In this document: positions 50,031-62,310 of the stretch, one piece after another
How positions within the stretch are numbered: position 1 is the first letter of the stretch
Layout of the letters: each line of letters starts with the position of its first letter
From: Scortum barcoo
Lineage: Eukaryota; Chordata; Actinopteri; Centrarchiformes; Terapontidae
Length of the DNA: 64,000 nucleotides
NCBI GenBank assembly: GCA_023238725.1
Contig: CM041551.1
Location: 9,599,759-9,663,758, forward strand
Reading direction: 5' to 3'
Program-made: the position numbers and the translations under genes
Notes under the pieces: generated by a model
Told to the model about the DNA's origin: nothing
Databases searched by the model: none
What the model saw: the letters and a program-made list of their open reading frames with translations, nothing else

Positions 50031-53000
50031 TCAAACAATTAACAATACTTATGTGTAAGAATGACTTACACACACGCATTTGATTGCAATTTGAACATTT
50101 AATATCTGCTTTGTGTAGGAGGAACGCTCACAAAGACTAAGACACCATAATTATGAGCTCTTATGTGTGGAAAGCAAATGCCTAAGTACGCATCACCCAT
50201 GTAATCATAATTGGATTGTATTAAAAAACTGTGCCTTCTGAATATGCAGACATCCATTGTGAGGACGTCTGATTGTTTCAGAAGTTAACGATGTAGCAGC
50301 CTGTACTGGAAATCACTGGGTTCTCTCTTAAGAGGCTTCAGTTCAGCTTAGTCACAGCCACTGCTAATTAAGTTGATGTTAATCCAGCGCACACATACAA
50401 ACACACGCACACACACATGCAGCCATTTCACATTTGATGATGAGCACACATGTGGACACACACATGTCCTCGGAAAGTCATCCACACAAGTGATCAGAGT
50501 TTTAATGAAGTTAAAACTGAGCCTCTATACTGGCTGTGAGGACATGTGACTTAAACTTAAGTTAATTCACTTATAGAGGTCATTTCTTTGATACTTTAAT
50601 ATTTTGACTCAGCGTTTATACTTCTTTGGATTAGGAAACTTTTATTACACAAAGAGGATATGAACCCTCTCTCCTACACACACACGCACACACATTCTGT
50701 ATCAGTTATCAGACAGATCACACCATTAGTATCACACTAATTATGCCTACTTTGGTTTGTTCCTTATGGCTTCATCTTCCGCTCCACACAACACATCTCA
50801 AGCTAATCATAAGTTCAAATGGCAAAAGATCTAGCCACTTTTCTCCCTATGCTTTCACTTCTCTGTCTCTTTATACCTTTTGTGCTGAGCTGCCAATACT
50901 CTATAAACTAAACTCTGGGGCTAAAATAGTTTTAGGGATTTGCGGATGGAAGGAAAAGTGCTGAGACGGATCACAGAGTTCCGACTGTCTCATGGGAAAA
51001 GTTCTGCCCAAAGGAGATTGTTCCGAATTCCAATCAGGCATACCGATGTGATAGCCTTACCCTCCCTGATCCCCGTTTATAATATAATTTCATCGTCTCA
51101 TCACTTTTGCTGATTCGAACGCGGCTGAAACATCCTCACCTTATCATGTCCCAATTTGCCTCTCAGTGTATTTGTACTTTCATTTAGTGAAACGGAAAGG
51201 GGCGAGAAAGCCTTCGTCACTGAATGACTTGAGGCTATGAAACCGGGGACATAATGGCTTCCAGATAGCGCCTCGGCCATCACCTCATTTGCATGTGTGC
51301 GTTTTTGCTGTTCTGTCAAATGAAGATGGGAGACGGCTCAGGCCTGCTGTGTGTGGCACAAATCAGGAAATACGAAAGTTAGTGGAAGATAGGGAGAACC
51401 CAGGAAGAGACTTGTGTGTGTCACAACAGCCACAGAGGTGACAGCACCTTCTCATATCTGATCTCTAATCCCTGCTTAATCCTCATTTGAGGATTGCTTT
51501 GAAAAGTTATAGTGGAAGTGACCCAACCACTAAAGGGAAGTGGTTTAGATTTGGCCCCTGACATCCAGAAAAGATAGAGATCCTTTTGTGTTTGATGGAG
51601 AGATTTGGAAAGAGTGGGGAGAGCCCTGCAGACGTCAAGATTTTGTCAGAAGTGCTCTAATTCTTCCTTGTAAAGTCCTGTGGCACTTCACACGTCGTCT
51701 CTGATCGATATTGATGTGGCTGTTTGAAAGTACTAAGATAGAAAAAACAATGCAACCAGAAAACTATAAAAGATTTTTTTTTTTTAAATGATGAAAAAGT
51801 ATCTGTTTGTATGGTTTCACAAACACGTGCGACAGGAAGCACTATTTTGCTCACCTTGTTCTCATAACAGTCTCTGTATCATCTCCTTCTCTCTTTCTCA
51901 ATCAATATGCTCCTCATCAAGCATTTGATTGCTTTAGTGTTTACTGCACAGTGGTTCATTTGCTCTAATGGCCTTGAGAGTAAATGTTATACCATCAGCC
52001 TGCTGTCATTTACTTCACACTGTTAACTTTTAGCTCTCCAATTCACTTCATAGTTGCACATAACTATAAATCTTGCCACATTTTATTTGTTTAATGTCAC
52101 CATCTGTTCTTTTGATTTCCCTCTTGATTAATGGTCACTATCACGCTTTTTTATGATTTTGCATGTTTTTTGCTCACGGTTGGCTTGTTGTCTTGTCTTT
52201 TTTTTTTCCTACTTTGGTTTTTCCTTTTCCTTCCCCTCTGTCCTCATGGATTGACATCTTGCTTGTTGCTACTCACTGCATGCGTGCGATATCTGTCACA
52301 GGGAAACCAGCCTCGCTCACCTGCCAAGACAGTAGGTAACATTTAATGAGTATTATGACATGTCTCTGTGACACTGATGCAGACATAACAACAACTTCAG
52401 CTTCAAGAGTACACACAAACACACCTGTATAAAGACCTCAACTGCGGTTCAAATAGAGTGTGTCTTTGTTGCATCTGATTCTGTTGCAGCTCGACACCAG
52501 CGGTGATTAAAGTTTGCTAGGATTAATCTTTTAAAATGTAACTGCTCATGCTCTTGTGCTGGTCTAGTTTTTGATTTATACCATACATTAACACATAGGT
52601 GTGAGGAATTGCTGTAGACTCAGGCTTATTGCAAAACACAACTACATTTTCCATGCAGGGATCCATCAGAGGCCAGCCAATTATGGACCTTTAAGAGAGA
52701 TAGTTGGGAAAAAAATACGTAGGTGTAAACCAGCAGATATAAAGCACTGAGCTGGTAAAATGGGATTTATATGATAATATCTCCCACCCCTGGAAATGCT
52801 GGTGGGTTAGGAAGGCTTTTGAAATGGCATTTAGACTATATGAATCAAAAATATTAATCTAAAACCAATACAAATGGCAGCCTAAAGTAATAAACATGTA
52901 GTGTATAAACATTGTTCTGGAGATCTCTTCTGTTGAACAGCAAACAGACAAACAGACAAACCATGCTTCTTTTAACCCACTTATACAGTGATAATGGAAG

Positions 53001-55099
53001 AAAAGCAGTGCAACAGATGTGCAGCCTGTAGGTGTAAATTGGGAATTTATTTGCATGGTTGGAAAGGCTTAAACAGAACAGCCCTCATACATATACATGC
53101 ATGCTGTATGTCCACTCCCTTAACTGTATACAGTATTTAAGTGCAGGTTTATTTTTTATTCTTTATTCTATATTTCTCAGTTATGTAAATCCATATCTGC
53201 ATACAGACACAGTGGGGGTCAAAAAGTCACATTTTATGACTTCCCTTTTAATTAGGTACTTGGCTGATGCATATTGTGTGTATGTGTGCGTGGACTTTAT
53301 GAATACAAAATGCTTCCTCATTAGCACATCATTACAGTGTAACATACCCTCGAGCTACACACATCACACCCATAAATAAATGCGTGCAAACACATGATAC
53401 GTGTGTGTTTAACCTTTATTACTGCTTGTGTGTTGGAATTCCTCTGTCCATATTGCTATGTCTGTGAAGTGATGTATTGATATGTTTGTGTATTTGTGTG
53501 TGTGTACTCCAAAGTCATACCAGTACTATATTTTTAAGGGTGATACCAATATAGATATTGCTATTTAAGAAAAACAGAAATCAGGTTTGCTAGATCATCA
53601 AATTAAGCCAATGAACCTGTTTAGTAATGGTCCCTCAGATTTGGTTACAACAAGGGTTTAACAACTCAACAGTAAACTGGACTGTCAAAGATGATACGAA
53701 ATGTAAATATAATATAATGAATTGAAAATGAATTGAAATTAAAATTTTTGCAAAGAAAAGATATTGCCACAGTTTACTGCATAGACATTTTTGCTATCTG
53801 CCACCATTATTCACCAAAACTGATAAATCTGTGATTATCTGTCATTATCCGTATCAATCAGGCTGTATTACACATTTGTGAGTGACTGTACAGAGGCTGT
53901 ATGCAACACTGTGTATGTCTGTGTGAGTGTGTGTGTGTGTGTACCTGTGTACGTGTCCGCCCTGGTCTCTGCAGGCCTCAGAGCCTGCTGTCCATTTAAT
54001 CAGAGTCTGATTTAGACCTAGGTAAACAGGTGGCAGAAACCTCCAGCCAATCAGTGGTACAAAATAGATTAATTAACAGGTCTACTAAAAGTCAAATCCG
54101 TCGTGGGAATGGAAAGTGGAGAAAGCGTGTGAAAGCCCACCTGCAGCCTGATGTGTAAATAATGTATTGGGCTGAAGAAAATCAAAGGATATGTATTAGT
54201 AATCTTATTAAGCCTGTGCTGTTCCTGTGCACGTCAGCTCGCAGATGTGTGTAAGAATGCAGATGTTGAGGGAGAAAACCGCATGTGAGAGCGTGTGCGT
54301 TCAAGTCTCCTTAACATGTCTTCTTGAATGGACACTTCTCTGTAATCCAAAGGATGCATTTGAGAGGCTTTAATAACTTAAATGCCCCTTAGCTCTTGTT
54401 AACGAGTGTGTGCACACTCTTTTGTGTTTATCCATACAGTGCAACCGTCCTCTGTGGGTGTGATTGTGTACGTTTGAATCTATACCTGTGGGTGCATGTT
54501 TATGAGTGTGTTTATTGCTATAGTCATTTAGGTTCACATTAATCTATTTAACACCCCCACTCTGTCCAAGTTAATGGGTAGTTAGACTGTAATGGTGCAA
54601 GGCCAGAACGACGATGGAAGCACTTCAGAGGAATGGCTATCGACACCCCAAGGCTAAGAATTAATGTTTATATTGACTCATTCAAATCAGGTGCGCTGTG
54701 TGCAGTGTGTTTTAAGCGTGTGTGTGTGTTTGTGTGTAGTATGTAGTTTACGTGCATTCATGCATCCATTTGCCCGTGTATGCTTGTGAGATGTTCATTA
54801 AGACACAGTGTTCATTAGGCAGTTTTAATTAGTGAAGAAATCAAACGAGTTGAAGGTTGTTTCAAGAACGGCGTCACAGTCGGAACGATTAACGTGACAT
54901 CACTGGCTTCCTCCAGGCGTTGGGATATTAACGTTTCTAAAAGAGATTAAAACTGTTGCATTCAAAATGACTTCTGTGACCCTGACTTCTATTTGTCCTC
55001 CCTTCCGTCTCTTTATGTGTTTTCTTTCCCGTCCCAGTGCTACAAATCCTTGATACACTGATGCCACCTCTGCTGTGTTATCCCATCCTTGATCCTCAG
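49996..55099 (+). other. cntnap2: cntnap2 intron, 5104 bp
   Basis: Contents are CA-rich patches near 50395-50465 and 50680-50694, a T-run near 51775, GT-rich stretches at 53491-53507, 53924-53942 and 54718-54738, and otherwise unique-looking sequence. No gene, RNA or recognisable transposon. It ends at 'gatcctcag'. Confidence 0.88.
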
Positions 55100-55336
55100 G
55101 CGCTGCAGGGGGGCAGAGGGGCTTCCTGGGCTGTATACGGGCCCTTCGGATGAACGGCATCACCCTCGACCTGGAGGAGAGGGCCAAGGTCACGCCTGGG
55201 GTCAAGCCCGGTTGCCAAGGCCACTGCACCAGTTTTGGGATGTACTGCCGCAACGGAGGGAAGTGTGTGGAGAAGTACAATGGCTACTTGTGTGACTGCA
55301 CCAACACCGCATATGATGGCCCATTCTGCACGAAAG
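55100..55336 (+). CDS. cntnap2: cntnap2 internal exon (237 bp): end of laminin G domain 3 plus EGF-like repeat 2
   Basis: The frame reads GAAGGQRGFLGCIRALRMNG, ITLDLEERAKVTPGVKPGCQ, GHCTSFGMYCRNGGKCVEKY, NGYLCDCTNTAYDGPFCTK, then a split codon G|AT (Asp). GFLGCIRALRMNG closes the laminin G fold. The cysteine spacing GHC...YC..GGKC......CDC.......C is an EGF-like repeat, in the position between LamG3 and LamG4 of CNTNAP proteins. LDLEERAKVT is a family-wide linker. GGKCVEK and GYLCDCTN are also seen in CNTNAP5, but the flanking exons favour CNTNAP2. Borders are 'cctcag' and 'gtaaga'. Phase in 1, out 1. It is GC-richer than the surrounding intron. Probable human exon 18. Confidence 0.96.
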
Positions 55337-56439
55337 GTAAGAGGCATTTTAGGGAAAATGACAGAAGTCTCTCATCAAATAGGTAAATCATGGGCACTGC
55401 AAGGCATACCAATCTCTAGCTGTGTGGACTCTCAGGTATTTTTTATGTCAGACTTTATTTCTCTTTTGCCAGCACTGCAGGGTTCTTTTGCAGTTCCCTA
55501 AGGTATCGAACAGTAGCAGATAACTGAGTATTTTCCTTTGTGCATCCTCAAACCTAACTATCTTTCAGCTCAGTATTTTAAAATGACACACTGAGTCATA
55601 ATCTCTGAGCAAACACTTCTCCAACATTTTTTTTTACATCTATCACTGTGAACCCAAGTTATCACTGGTACAGTCCTCCTTTAGTTCACAAAGCCGGCGT
55701 CAAATAGCACCAGCATTACTGCTGGAGTAGTTATGTTTCAATGAGCTTCATTGCCTGACAACCCACTGTGATTTTTTTTTTTTTGCTGCGCTCTGATTGT
55801 CCTCACTTCCTATTCTGTCTGTGCTGAAAGTGTTTGGGCTTATGATAAAAGGCATCGATTGAGAGTGATATTGTGCTTACCCACCAATTCTCCCTGACTT
55901 CAGAGAGCACTCACTGAATTCTAAAACTGTGCAAATGCAGAGTCAAGAGATCAAGCTAAAAAACCAAAATACAAGTCACTTCACCAAGCGGTGGGTAGCT
56001 CCAGGTTTTTGAAGTTCAAAGATGAGAAATTGTCACACTGATCCTGCACTGTTGCATATTGCTAAAACATTGTGTTTGTTTCACAGGGAGTCATTATATA
56101 CAGCATTAAAGTTTGACTTCCCAAAACAAGTTTTCATAAAATGCTCAGGGGAGAAAAGCAGCAGTGCTGTCAGAGGCTTTCTGCTAGCTCCCAGTCACAG
56201 AGTTGATCCCCGACACGTGAATTAATTTGTTTCCTAAAGCCGAATAGTGTTTTTCCCCTATGCTCGTGGCAGGGGGGTGAGAAGATGACACAAAAGCAAA
56301 GTGCGCGGGTGTGTGTGTGTGTGCGCCAGGGAAGAGGGTGACAGCGTGCAGTGATATGCTAGTGTAAGACATGAGAAGACCTCCTCTGAATTCTGTCATA
56401 ACCAATCAGGCATTTCAGGATTTAGAGAATGGAGATTAC

Positions 56440-56508
56440 TCTGTGTGTGTGAGTGTGTGCGTGTGTGTGCGTGTGTGTCTCAGACTGGGTGTCAAAAAAA
56501 AAAAAAAT
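56440..56508. repeat. Interrupted (GT)n microsatellite followed by A13
   Basis: GT units with 'gagtg' and 'gcgtg' interruptions are followed by 'ctcagactgggtgtc' and an A-run. Simple sequence. Confidence 0.88.
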
Positions 56509-56578
56509 AATGGGCAAAGAAAGCAAAGAAAAGGAGAGAGCACACCCTTGTGTCTGTTTGTTTCTGTGCACGACGTAT

Positions 56579-57105
56579 GACTCTCCTGCTGCCTCCTTTC
56601 TTCTGTTATCATTTTTCCCTCTGTCTTCATGTGTCCTTCTTCTCATCTCCTTTCTGTCTCCTATGTCGTTTATCTACAATATCACGCATTACTCTTCTTG
56701 CTTCTCTTTGTGCTACTCCTTTCCCCGTCCACAAATCTTTTCTTTTCTTTCATCTTTTGCTTCTTTTCTTGCGGCTCCTTTACCAATTTCCCTTCTCTGT
56801 TTCTCCGTCACTCTGTCCTCCTCTCCTCTCATTTCTTTCTCTACTTTTCATTTCTTCTTTTTCTTGTTCTTCCCTTCTTTATGTCTTTCCTCCCTTTTTT
56901 ACACTCCCCTCATCTGCCTCTCTTCTTCCTCCCCTTCCTCATTTTTTAGTCTCTCCCCTCTAAATTTACGTTTCTTCCTCACCTTGTTGTCTTTCTTCTT
57001 TGTTCTCTCCTCTCCCAGTTGCCCCTCTCGCTTTCTCTTTCCTATTCTGAATTTCTCCCCTTTTCTCTCTTTAATCTCCCCCTCTCTCCCCATCCTCCCC
57101 CAGCG
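56579..57105. repeat. Long pyrimidine-rich (CT) tract on the + strand
   Basis: About 525 bp is overwhelmingly C and T ('tttcttctgttatc', 'tctcctctcatttctttctc', 'cccctctctcccc'). The absence of purines removes stop codons in all plus-strand frames, and this alone accounts for a 222-residue Ser/Phe/Leu-rich frame at 56453-57121. Confidence 0.9.
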
Positions 57106-58159
57106 AGTGAAAAATGCATGAAGCCAGCCATAATTGCATAGTGCATTTCCATTGTATCCATATTTACACACTGCTCAGGGGACCCTGCAGTATTATTATT
57201 ATACACTCTCATTCTTCTGCTTTTCTGCCCTTGAGGGTCACAAGGAGCCAGTGTGCACATGTACATACATATACACGAACACACTTTACGCACAAACTCA
57301 CACACACTGCACACATGCGTGGATACCTGTAGAGGTTTGCACGCTCTCACAAATTCCCTTTCCAAAACTTCTTCACGCGCTGACATAAAACACACACACA
57401 CACACACATGAAGAGTCCTTGCCCTGGAGCAGAGTTTTCTCATTCCCTCTAATGCTTCCAGACAATTGTATGTGTTGCTGCTGAGGCTCTGGGCAGATAA
57501 GCAGAGTCTCTCTTCTTTTTTTCTCAGTAGGGAAGAGAAGGCTGAGACAGGTTACACATAGGCTCCACAGTTTGTATATATAACAACAATAAAATGTAAG
57601 TATGATTGGCTTTTAAAGTTAAGAGGGTGGTCAGGCTGAGGCTGGTTGAGCAACTTGTTCATTAAGTCCAAATCTACCCTTGCTGTAATGCAAGTGTTGC
57701 TACGTGGATTCCACTAAATCCAATCCAAACAGGTCCCACACAAACTAGTTAGCCACTAATATATTGAATATAACACATTTAAAGTGAAGAGTAAAAAAGA
57801 AACATGGTTAAAACATCTGGCACAACACTAATAAAATGATAAAATTATGAAATGTTCTTTAATTACTTGAGAGGTAAACTTCTTATATAAAATCTTATAT
57901 TTATAGATTCTTATATAAATCTATAAATATAATAAATAATAAAATAAATATCTCTCAGAATAAAACACAGCAGTGACCTAATGACATTAGCAAGGTAACA
58001 TAGTCTAATATTTCTCACTTACTCCAAAATACAACAATACTAAAAACTCTGAAGCGCACCGTTTCCTCTTATAAATAAAGCAAAGTTGCAGTTTGAAAGG
58101 ATTGACAGTTTATCTGGTCATTTCTCAAAATTTTTTGGAAGCTGGCTAACTGAATCAAT

Positions 58160-58634
58160 CATAGACTGTATATAAAGGTGGACAATGCATCCCTACTTTC
58201 TCCCCCTGAACAAAATTGAATCCAAACTCCAAAAATCGCGTATACAGGTGCCGCCATCTTGTACTGGTGATGTCATTTAGAGCCAGAGTCTGCGCAGTAA
58301 TGACCGGGAGAAGGAGGTGTAGTATTGAGGTCCTACCCATACAACCTCATAACCTCTGAATCAATAATTAGTGACTGCTAACTCATGATCACCTGCTAAA
58401 ATTAAAGTTACATCTCCTCTCAACGTTATTATACATACAGTTTCCAAGTTTATAGCATTTTTAGTAAAAATTTATTTTTAGTGTAGTTTGATTTTCTAGT
58501 TTTGCCCATGTCCCATCAGCTAACATGGCAGGGGCGGAGTTTATGACCTCTGCTATAGTCAGTCACCAGGGGGCAATAGAGATGTTTCGTCTTCAATTTT
58601 GGGGGGCTGTCATGAAGTCAGTCTTTACATAGCG
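58160..58634. mobile_element. Non-autonomous DNA element (MITE-like), ~475 bp, unclassified
   Basis: The left end 'atagactgtatataaaggtgg' and the right end 'agtcagtctttacatag' are imperfect inverted repeats of each other. Between them are 'gccgccatcttg', 'gtgatgtcat' and 'ccagggggcaatagagatgttt', the hallmark order of a common teleost MITE as I remember it. The right terminal repeat is partly deleted. There is no coding capacity; the parent transposase family is unknown to me. Confidence 0.65.
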
Positions 58635-59528
58635 GTAACTCTGATGCTCATATTTTCTTTATGTATGTATTAACAAACCATCATTCATTAACAAGTATAT
58701 TTACAATCAGCAATTGAGTGGTTTGGCCCCCTTTTGTAATGTTATGCTGCAGGTTGAGATGAAGTCTTTAAAACATTTGTGAATTTTAATAGTGCAGACT
58801 AATTCATAGGCACTCACCAGTTTGAAAGTCGTTAAAAGTTGCTAAGAAGTTGAAGACTTAATGCATAAAGTTAGGGTTGATTTATGAATTTGCCTATCTG
58901 CAAGGTAAGAAACTAACTTTTTCTTGACGTCTGCTCATAGATTGAGGCTTGTTATGTTGATTGTTGTTGTTGTTTTTCATAGATTGTTTTGTAACTGACT
59001 TAAGGAATTCAATCAGCCCCGCTGCTCTGACAGGAGTGCTGCATTTTATGTGATTTAAGTCTGATTTGGTTAATACCCAGCAGCACGGATCTTTGCAAAC
59101 AGTGAACAAGCCAGCTGCACCAGAGAACAAAGCAGGCTATTTGAAAACTTCACAACCCCTCTGCCTGGTTAACACAGAACAATTGCTAAAATTAGTCTCT
59201 CCAGACCCTCAAAACTATATCAGTGCACAGCAGAATAGAGGATAAAATTGCGGTGTAGCTGAAAAGAGGTGAGGTTTTGCCCATACGCCTATACCAGTCA
59301 GAGAACGTGCCCATTTTCTAGTAATAAGCATTCTATTAAATTTAAGTAATGTAGCTTGAAGTATTTATTGTACTGTGTCCGGTGGGAGATGATGGGTGAA
59401 GTGAAGCTTTAAAATAAGATGCATAAATGTGTTCATTTAGTATTCTTCACTCGCAAGGGGTGTAGTTATACATTTTCACTGCTGCCACTGAGGGAGAGCA
59501 AACATGTCAAGAAATTTTCAATGGCATT

Positions 59529-59562
59529 TACGCACACACACATACACACACTCACACACCAC
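59529..59562. repeat. (CA)n-rich simple sequence
   Basis: Short CA runs broken by 'tacac' and 'ctcac'. Simple repeat within the intron. Confidence 0.85.
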
Positions 59563-60182
59563 ACGCAACCCTAGGCTCGCTGTTTTCCCTGTAACCATTC
59601 TCTTTCATTTCACGCACATTGTGCATTTTATTTCCTTTGTAACTGACACACGGCCACTGTGCGTGCGTGCACATACACACATATAAAGACAAACAAGGAG
59701 CATAACAGAAGTATAGAAAAATAAGGTCCCTTCTTCTCAACACTTGATTACAGGAATCAATAAGCCTCCTGGAATGGCTGGAATATGCCATTAGGTTTGT
59801 TAATGTACTGGTAAACAATGTATTGTTTGGTTTCAGATGCTGGAGCACAGCAATTTAACACCCACTTTGCTACACCTCCTGAACACAGCCATATTTATCT
59901 GTGTGCTTATTTCTCTGCGGCCATATAATACATCTACCCTGTTGTGTCTTGGCATGTGTGAGTTTTTGAGCGCTTCCCTGTGGCTTCTTTTTGATGGAAG
60001 CTAGTTTTCTCATGCTTTTTCATCTGTTTTGATCTGCATACCTTTGTTAAATATAAAAATTCAGCTGTTTGTGCTGTAAACACATTGACATGCAGTACTT
60101 CTTGTGTTTGTGTGTGTGTTCACCTGCTTGCATCACCCGTGTTCTAATGCGCTTTTCTTATTTCCTCTGTTCTCTCGCTCAG

Positions 60183-60416
60183 ATGTCGGGGGTTTCTTTG
60201 AGGCAGGAACGCTAGTCAAGTACAACGTCATGCCCGAAGCAGTCGCAGGGGCCAGTCGGGACACAAAGATCCTGACGCACCAGCTGACGCCGCACGAAGT
60301 GAATTTGACAAAGGAGGAAGTGGCGTTTAGTTTCAGCACATCCAATGCTCCAGCTGTTCTGATGTATGTCAGCTCCAAGATGCAGGACTATCTGGCTGTG
60401 GTTTTAAGGCAAAATG
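60183..60416 (+). CDS. cntnap2: cntnap2 internal exon (234 bp): start of laminin G domain 4
   Basis: The codon GAT (Asp) is completed at the junction and the frame reads VGGFFEAGTLVKYNVMPEAV, AGASRDTKILTHQLTPHEVN, LTKEEVAFSFSTSNAPAVLM and YVSSKMQDYLAVVLRQN, then a split Gly codon (G|GA). DVGGFFEAGT opens the fourth laminin G domain; EEVAFSFST and AVLMYVSS are its first strands. This is the least conserved of the seven exons: the stretch after KYN (about 30 residues) has little resemblance to the mammalian sequence I recall and looks one residue shorter. NLT is a potential N-glycosylation site. Borders are 'cgctcag' and 'gtaaga'. Phase in 1, out 1. Probable human exon 19. Confidence 0.95.
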
Positions 60417-61196
60417 GTAAGATACACATGCAGTTTGTGGTTGCTCACTACTGAAAAGTGGGCTTGGACTAATCCTTGTTAGCACTGCAAAGTACACTTT
60501 TAAAGGCTGTCCTTCCAGCAAAGTTTGGAAAGTTCTATAATCTCCCAAAATCCCACCCCCCAGTCAGTAGCCTCCCACGGAGCATCTGACAAGCAGCAAA
60601 GTGCATTGATAAAATAGAAGCCATAAAGATTTGACAGTGCCATCTAGTGTTTTAGCAATCATTGTGCACAATCACCAAAATAAAACTGCAAAAAAGTCAG
60701 TCTGCGAAGAGATTCTGCTAAAAGTTCTTGCCCCCCCTCCCACCCTGCACGCTCTGAGGCTCTAAGACAGTAAATATCTATAATCCCCTGTCAAGCTGAG
60801 GGCCCTCTGAATCATTCAGGGCTTCCCCCACTATTTCTCACATCTACCCTGCTTGCACCATCACTTCAAAAAGAAAACTACATTTTCACCTTAAGTGCTC
60901 AGTTCAATCAGAATGCTTTAGAAAAAAAAAAAATATATAATGAACAAAATGAATTAAAAAATGGCTAGTCTTTTTTGTCATCAAGTAGTAATATACTTAC
61001 ATCTATGGATTCATCAGAAATCATGTCTTTGCAGCCACTGCTTGAGAATATATCTAGAAAATTCATTTAGTTTATACAGGTCTTTATTGATCAGAGCTCA
61101 TGCTTAAGTTTTTGGTTAGGACAGGCGTTTTTGGGCAGATATGTGAGGTTTTATACAACCAGAACATGTTTCAGACCACTGCATGCATGTCTTCAG
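60417..61196 (+). other. cntnap2: cntnap2 intron, 780 bp
   Basis: This is the shortest intron in the window, running from 'gtaaga' to 'gtcttcag'. It contains an A12 run near 60920-60931 and a C-rich patch near 60732-60743; otherwise nothing notable. Confidence 0.92.
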
Positions 61197-61330
61197 GATC
61201 TCTACAGGTGCGGTACAACCTGGGAGGTCTGAAGGAACCGTTTGCAATAGATGTGGACCAGCGTAACCTGGCCAACGGACAGCCGCACAGCATCAACATG
61301 ACACGTGTCGACAGAAGCATCACCATCCAG
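61197..61330 (+). CDS. cntnap2: cntnap2 internal exon (134 bp): second part of laminin G domain 4
   Basis: GGA (Gly) is completed at the junction, then the frame reads SLQVRYNLGGLKEPFAIDVD, QRNLANGQPHSINMTRVDRS and ITIQ, ending in phase 0 at 'cag|gtacag'. SLQ-RYNLGG-EP-IDVD and NGQPHS-N-TR are conserved CNTNAP2 laminin G strands. NMT is a potential N-glycosylation site. The next exon should open with the strand after TI-- and carry the rest of LamG4. I looked for it to the end of the window without success. The first in-frame stop lies in the intron, so there is no sign that this is a terminal exon. Probable human exon 20. Confidence 0.95.
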
Positions 61331-61724
61331 GTACAGACTGCACACGCACACTGGAGCACTCTCAAAAAACATATATTAGGCTTTTAGTTGATTCACAGAA
61401 CCTGAAAGACTTTTGTTTCAGTTTTAGGATCCTACTAACAAGCAACCAAAGAGCGCACGTGCACACCAAAAACTCACACGCGCGTATACTCAGTCATAAG
61501 TGCATAATCGCACAAGCCCTGCCGGTGTTAGCTTGAAGGTTTGCATTAAGTCAGAGGGGAGAGCAGTGTCCTGTTCTGTCTTCTGCTGTGATGAAACTGC
61601 TTGTCCTCTGCCACTGTTAATCCACTTCCAGTAGACAGCCTAAGTATAGCAACCGAGGGAGTGCATCGATCTGTGTGTGTTTGTATGAGTGCATGCTGTT
61701 GTGTGATTGTGACTGCATTCATTT

Positions 61725-61743
61725 GTGTGTGTGTGTGTGTGTG
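61725..61743. repeat. (GT)n microsatellite
   Basis: About nine uninterrupted GT units within a 190-bp TG-rich region. Confidence 0.9.
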
Positions 61744-62306
61744 ATATTTAAAGGTGTGCTAGCTGTGTGCGTATGACACAGAGCAAGAGAGACTGCGCGT
61801 GTTTGTGCTTGTGCATGACAGTGTGTTTGCGTGCATCTGCATGTGCGTGCGTGTGGAATTCTTTGTGTGCTCTTGAATTTTGTGCAGCTTAACAGCTTAG
61901 TGCAGATCAATACAGCCAATCCTCAGTCAGTAGCTGTCAAGGATGGAGTGAGAATTCAGCTAAACTATTACAGACTTTGTTCTAGGCTATAATGCTCTAA
62001 TTTGGCTGCAGGCCGCAATTTAAGTAAACCACATGTAAAACCTATTTATTGTTTGCTTCCACATCAGAATACATTTGATAGTTTCAAGAGGAATGTCTTT
62101 TTCTAAAATGAGAGCAAAAAAAAAGAAACATAGTCATAACTTGAATTCTTGAATTGAACATCCACATAGCAGTTCCTGTATGCATGGCCTCCTGTAGAAT
62201 TTGTCATTTGAATACCATGCTTGCACATCACATAGTGTGGCATTACACTTACAGTTGTGCACCTATTTTGCACAGTGGGCATATTTATATTTCTTAGATG
62301 CTTTCC

Positions 62307-62310
<4 letters not shown>

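Larger units (their letters stand above)
55337..60182 (+). other. cntnap2: cntnap2 intron, 4846 bp
   Basis: It contains GT repeats (56304-56325, 56440-56481), an A13 run (56496-56508), a ~525-bp pyrimidine tract, a CA-rich patch (57240-57420), a MITE-like element (58160-58634) and CA repeats at 59529-59562. No additional exon was recognised. The acceptor region 'cttttcttatttcctctgttctctcgctcag' has a strong polypyrimidine tract. Confidence 0.87.

Noticed and set aside
56453..57121. 222-codon plus-strand frame
   Set aside because: It lies in GT repeats, an A-run and a CT tract. The Ser/Phe/Leu/Pro composition simply reflects pyrimidine-only codons.
28887..61330. Assignment to cntnap5 or cntnap4
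   Set aside because: The wording of the fibrinogen-like exons (GPGIQKCACGI, GPLRCQGD) and the LamG3 exons fits CNTNAP2 better in memory. A tree could still overturn this.
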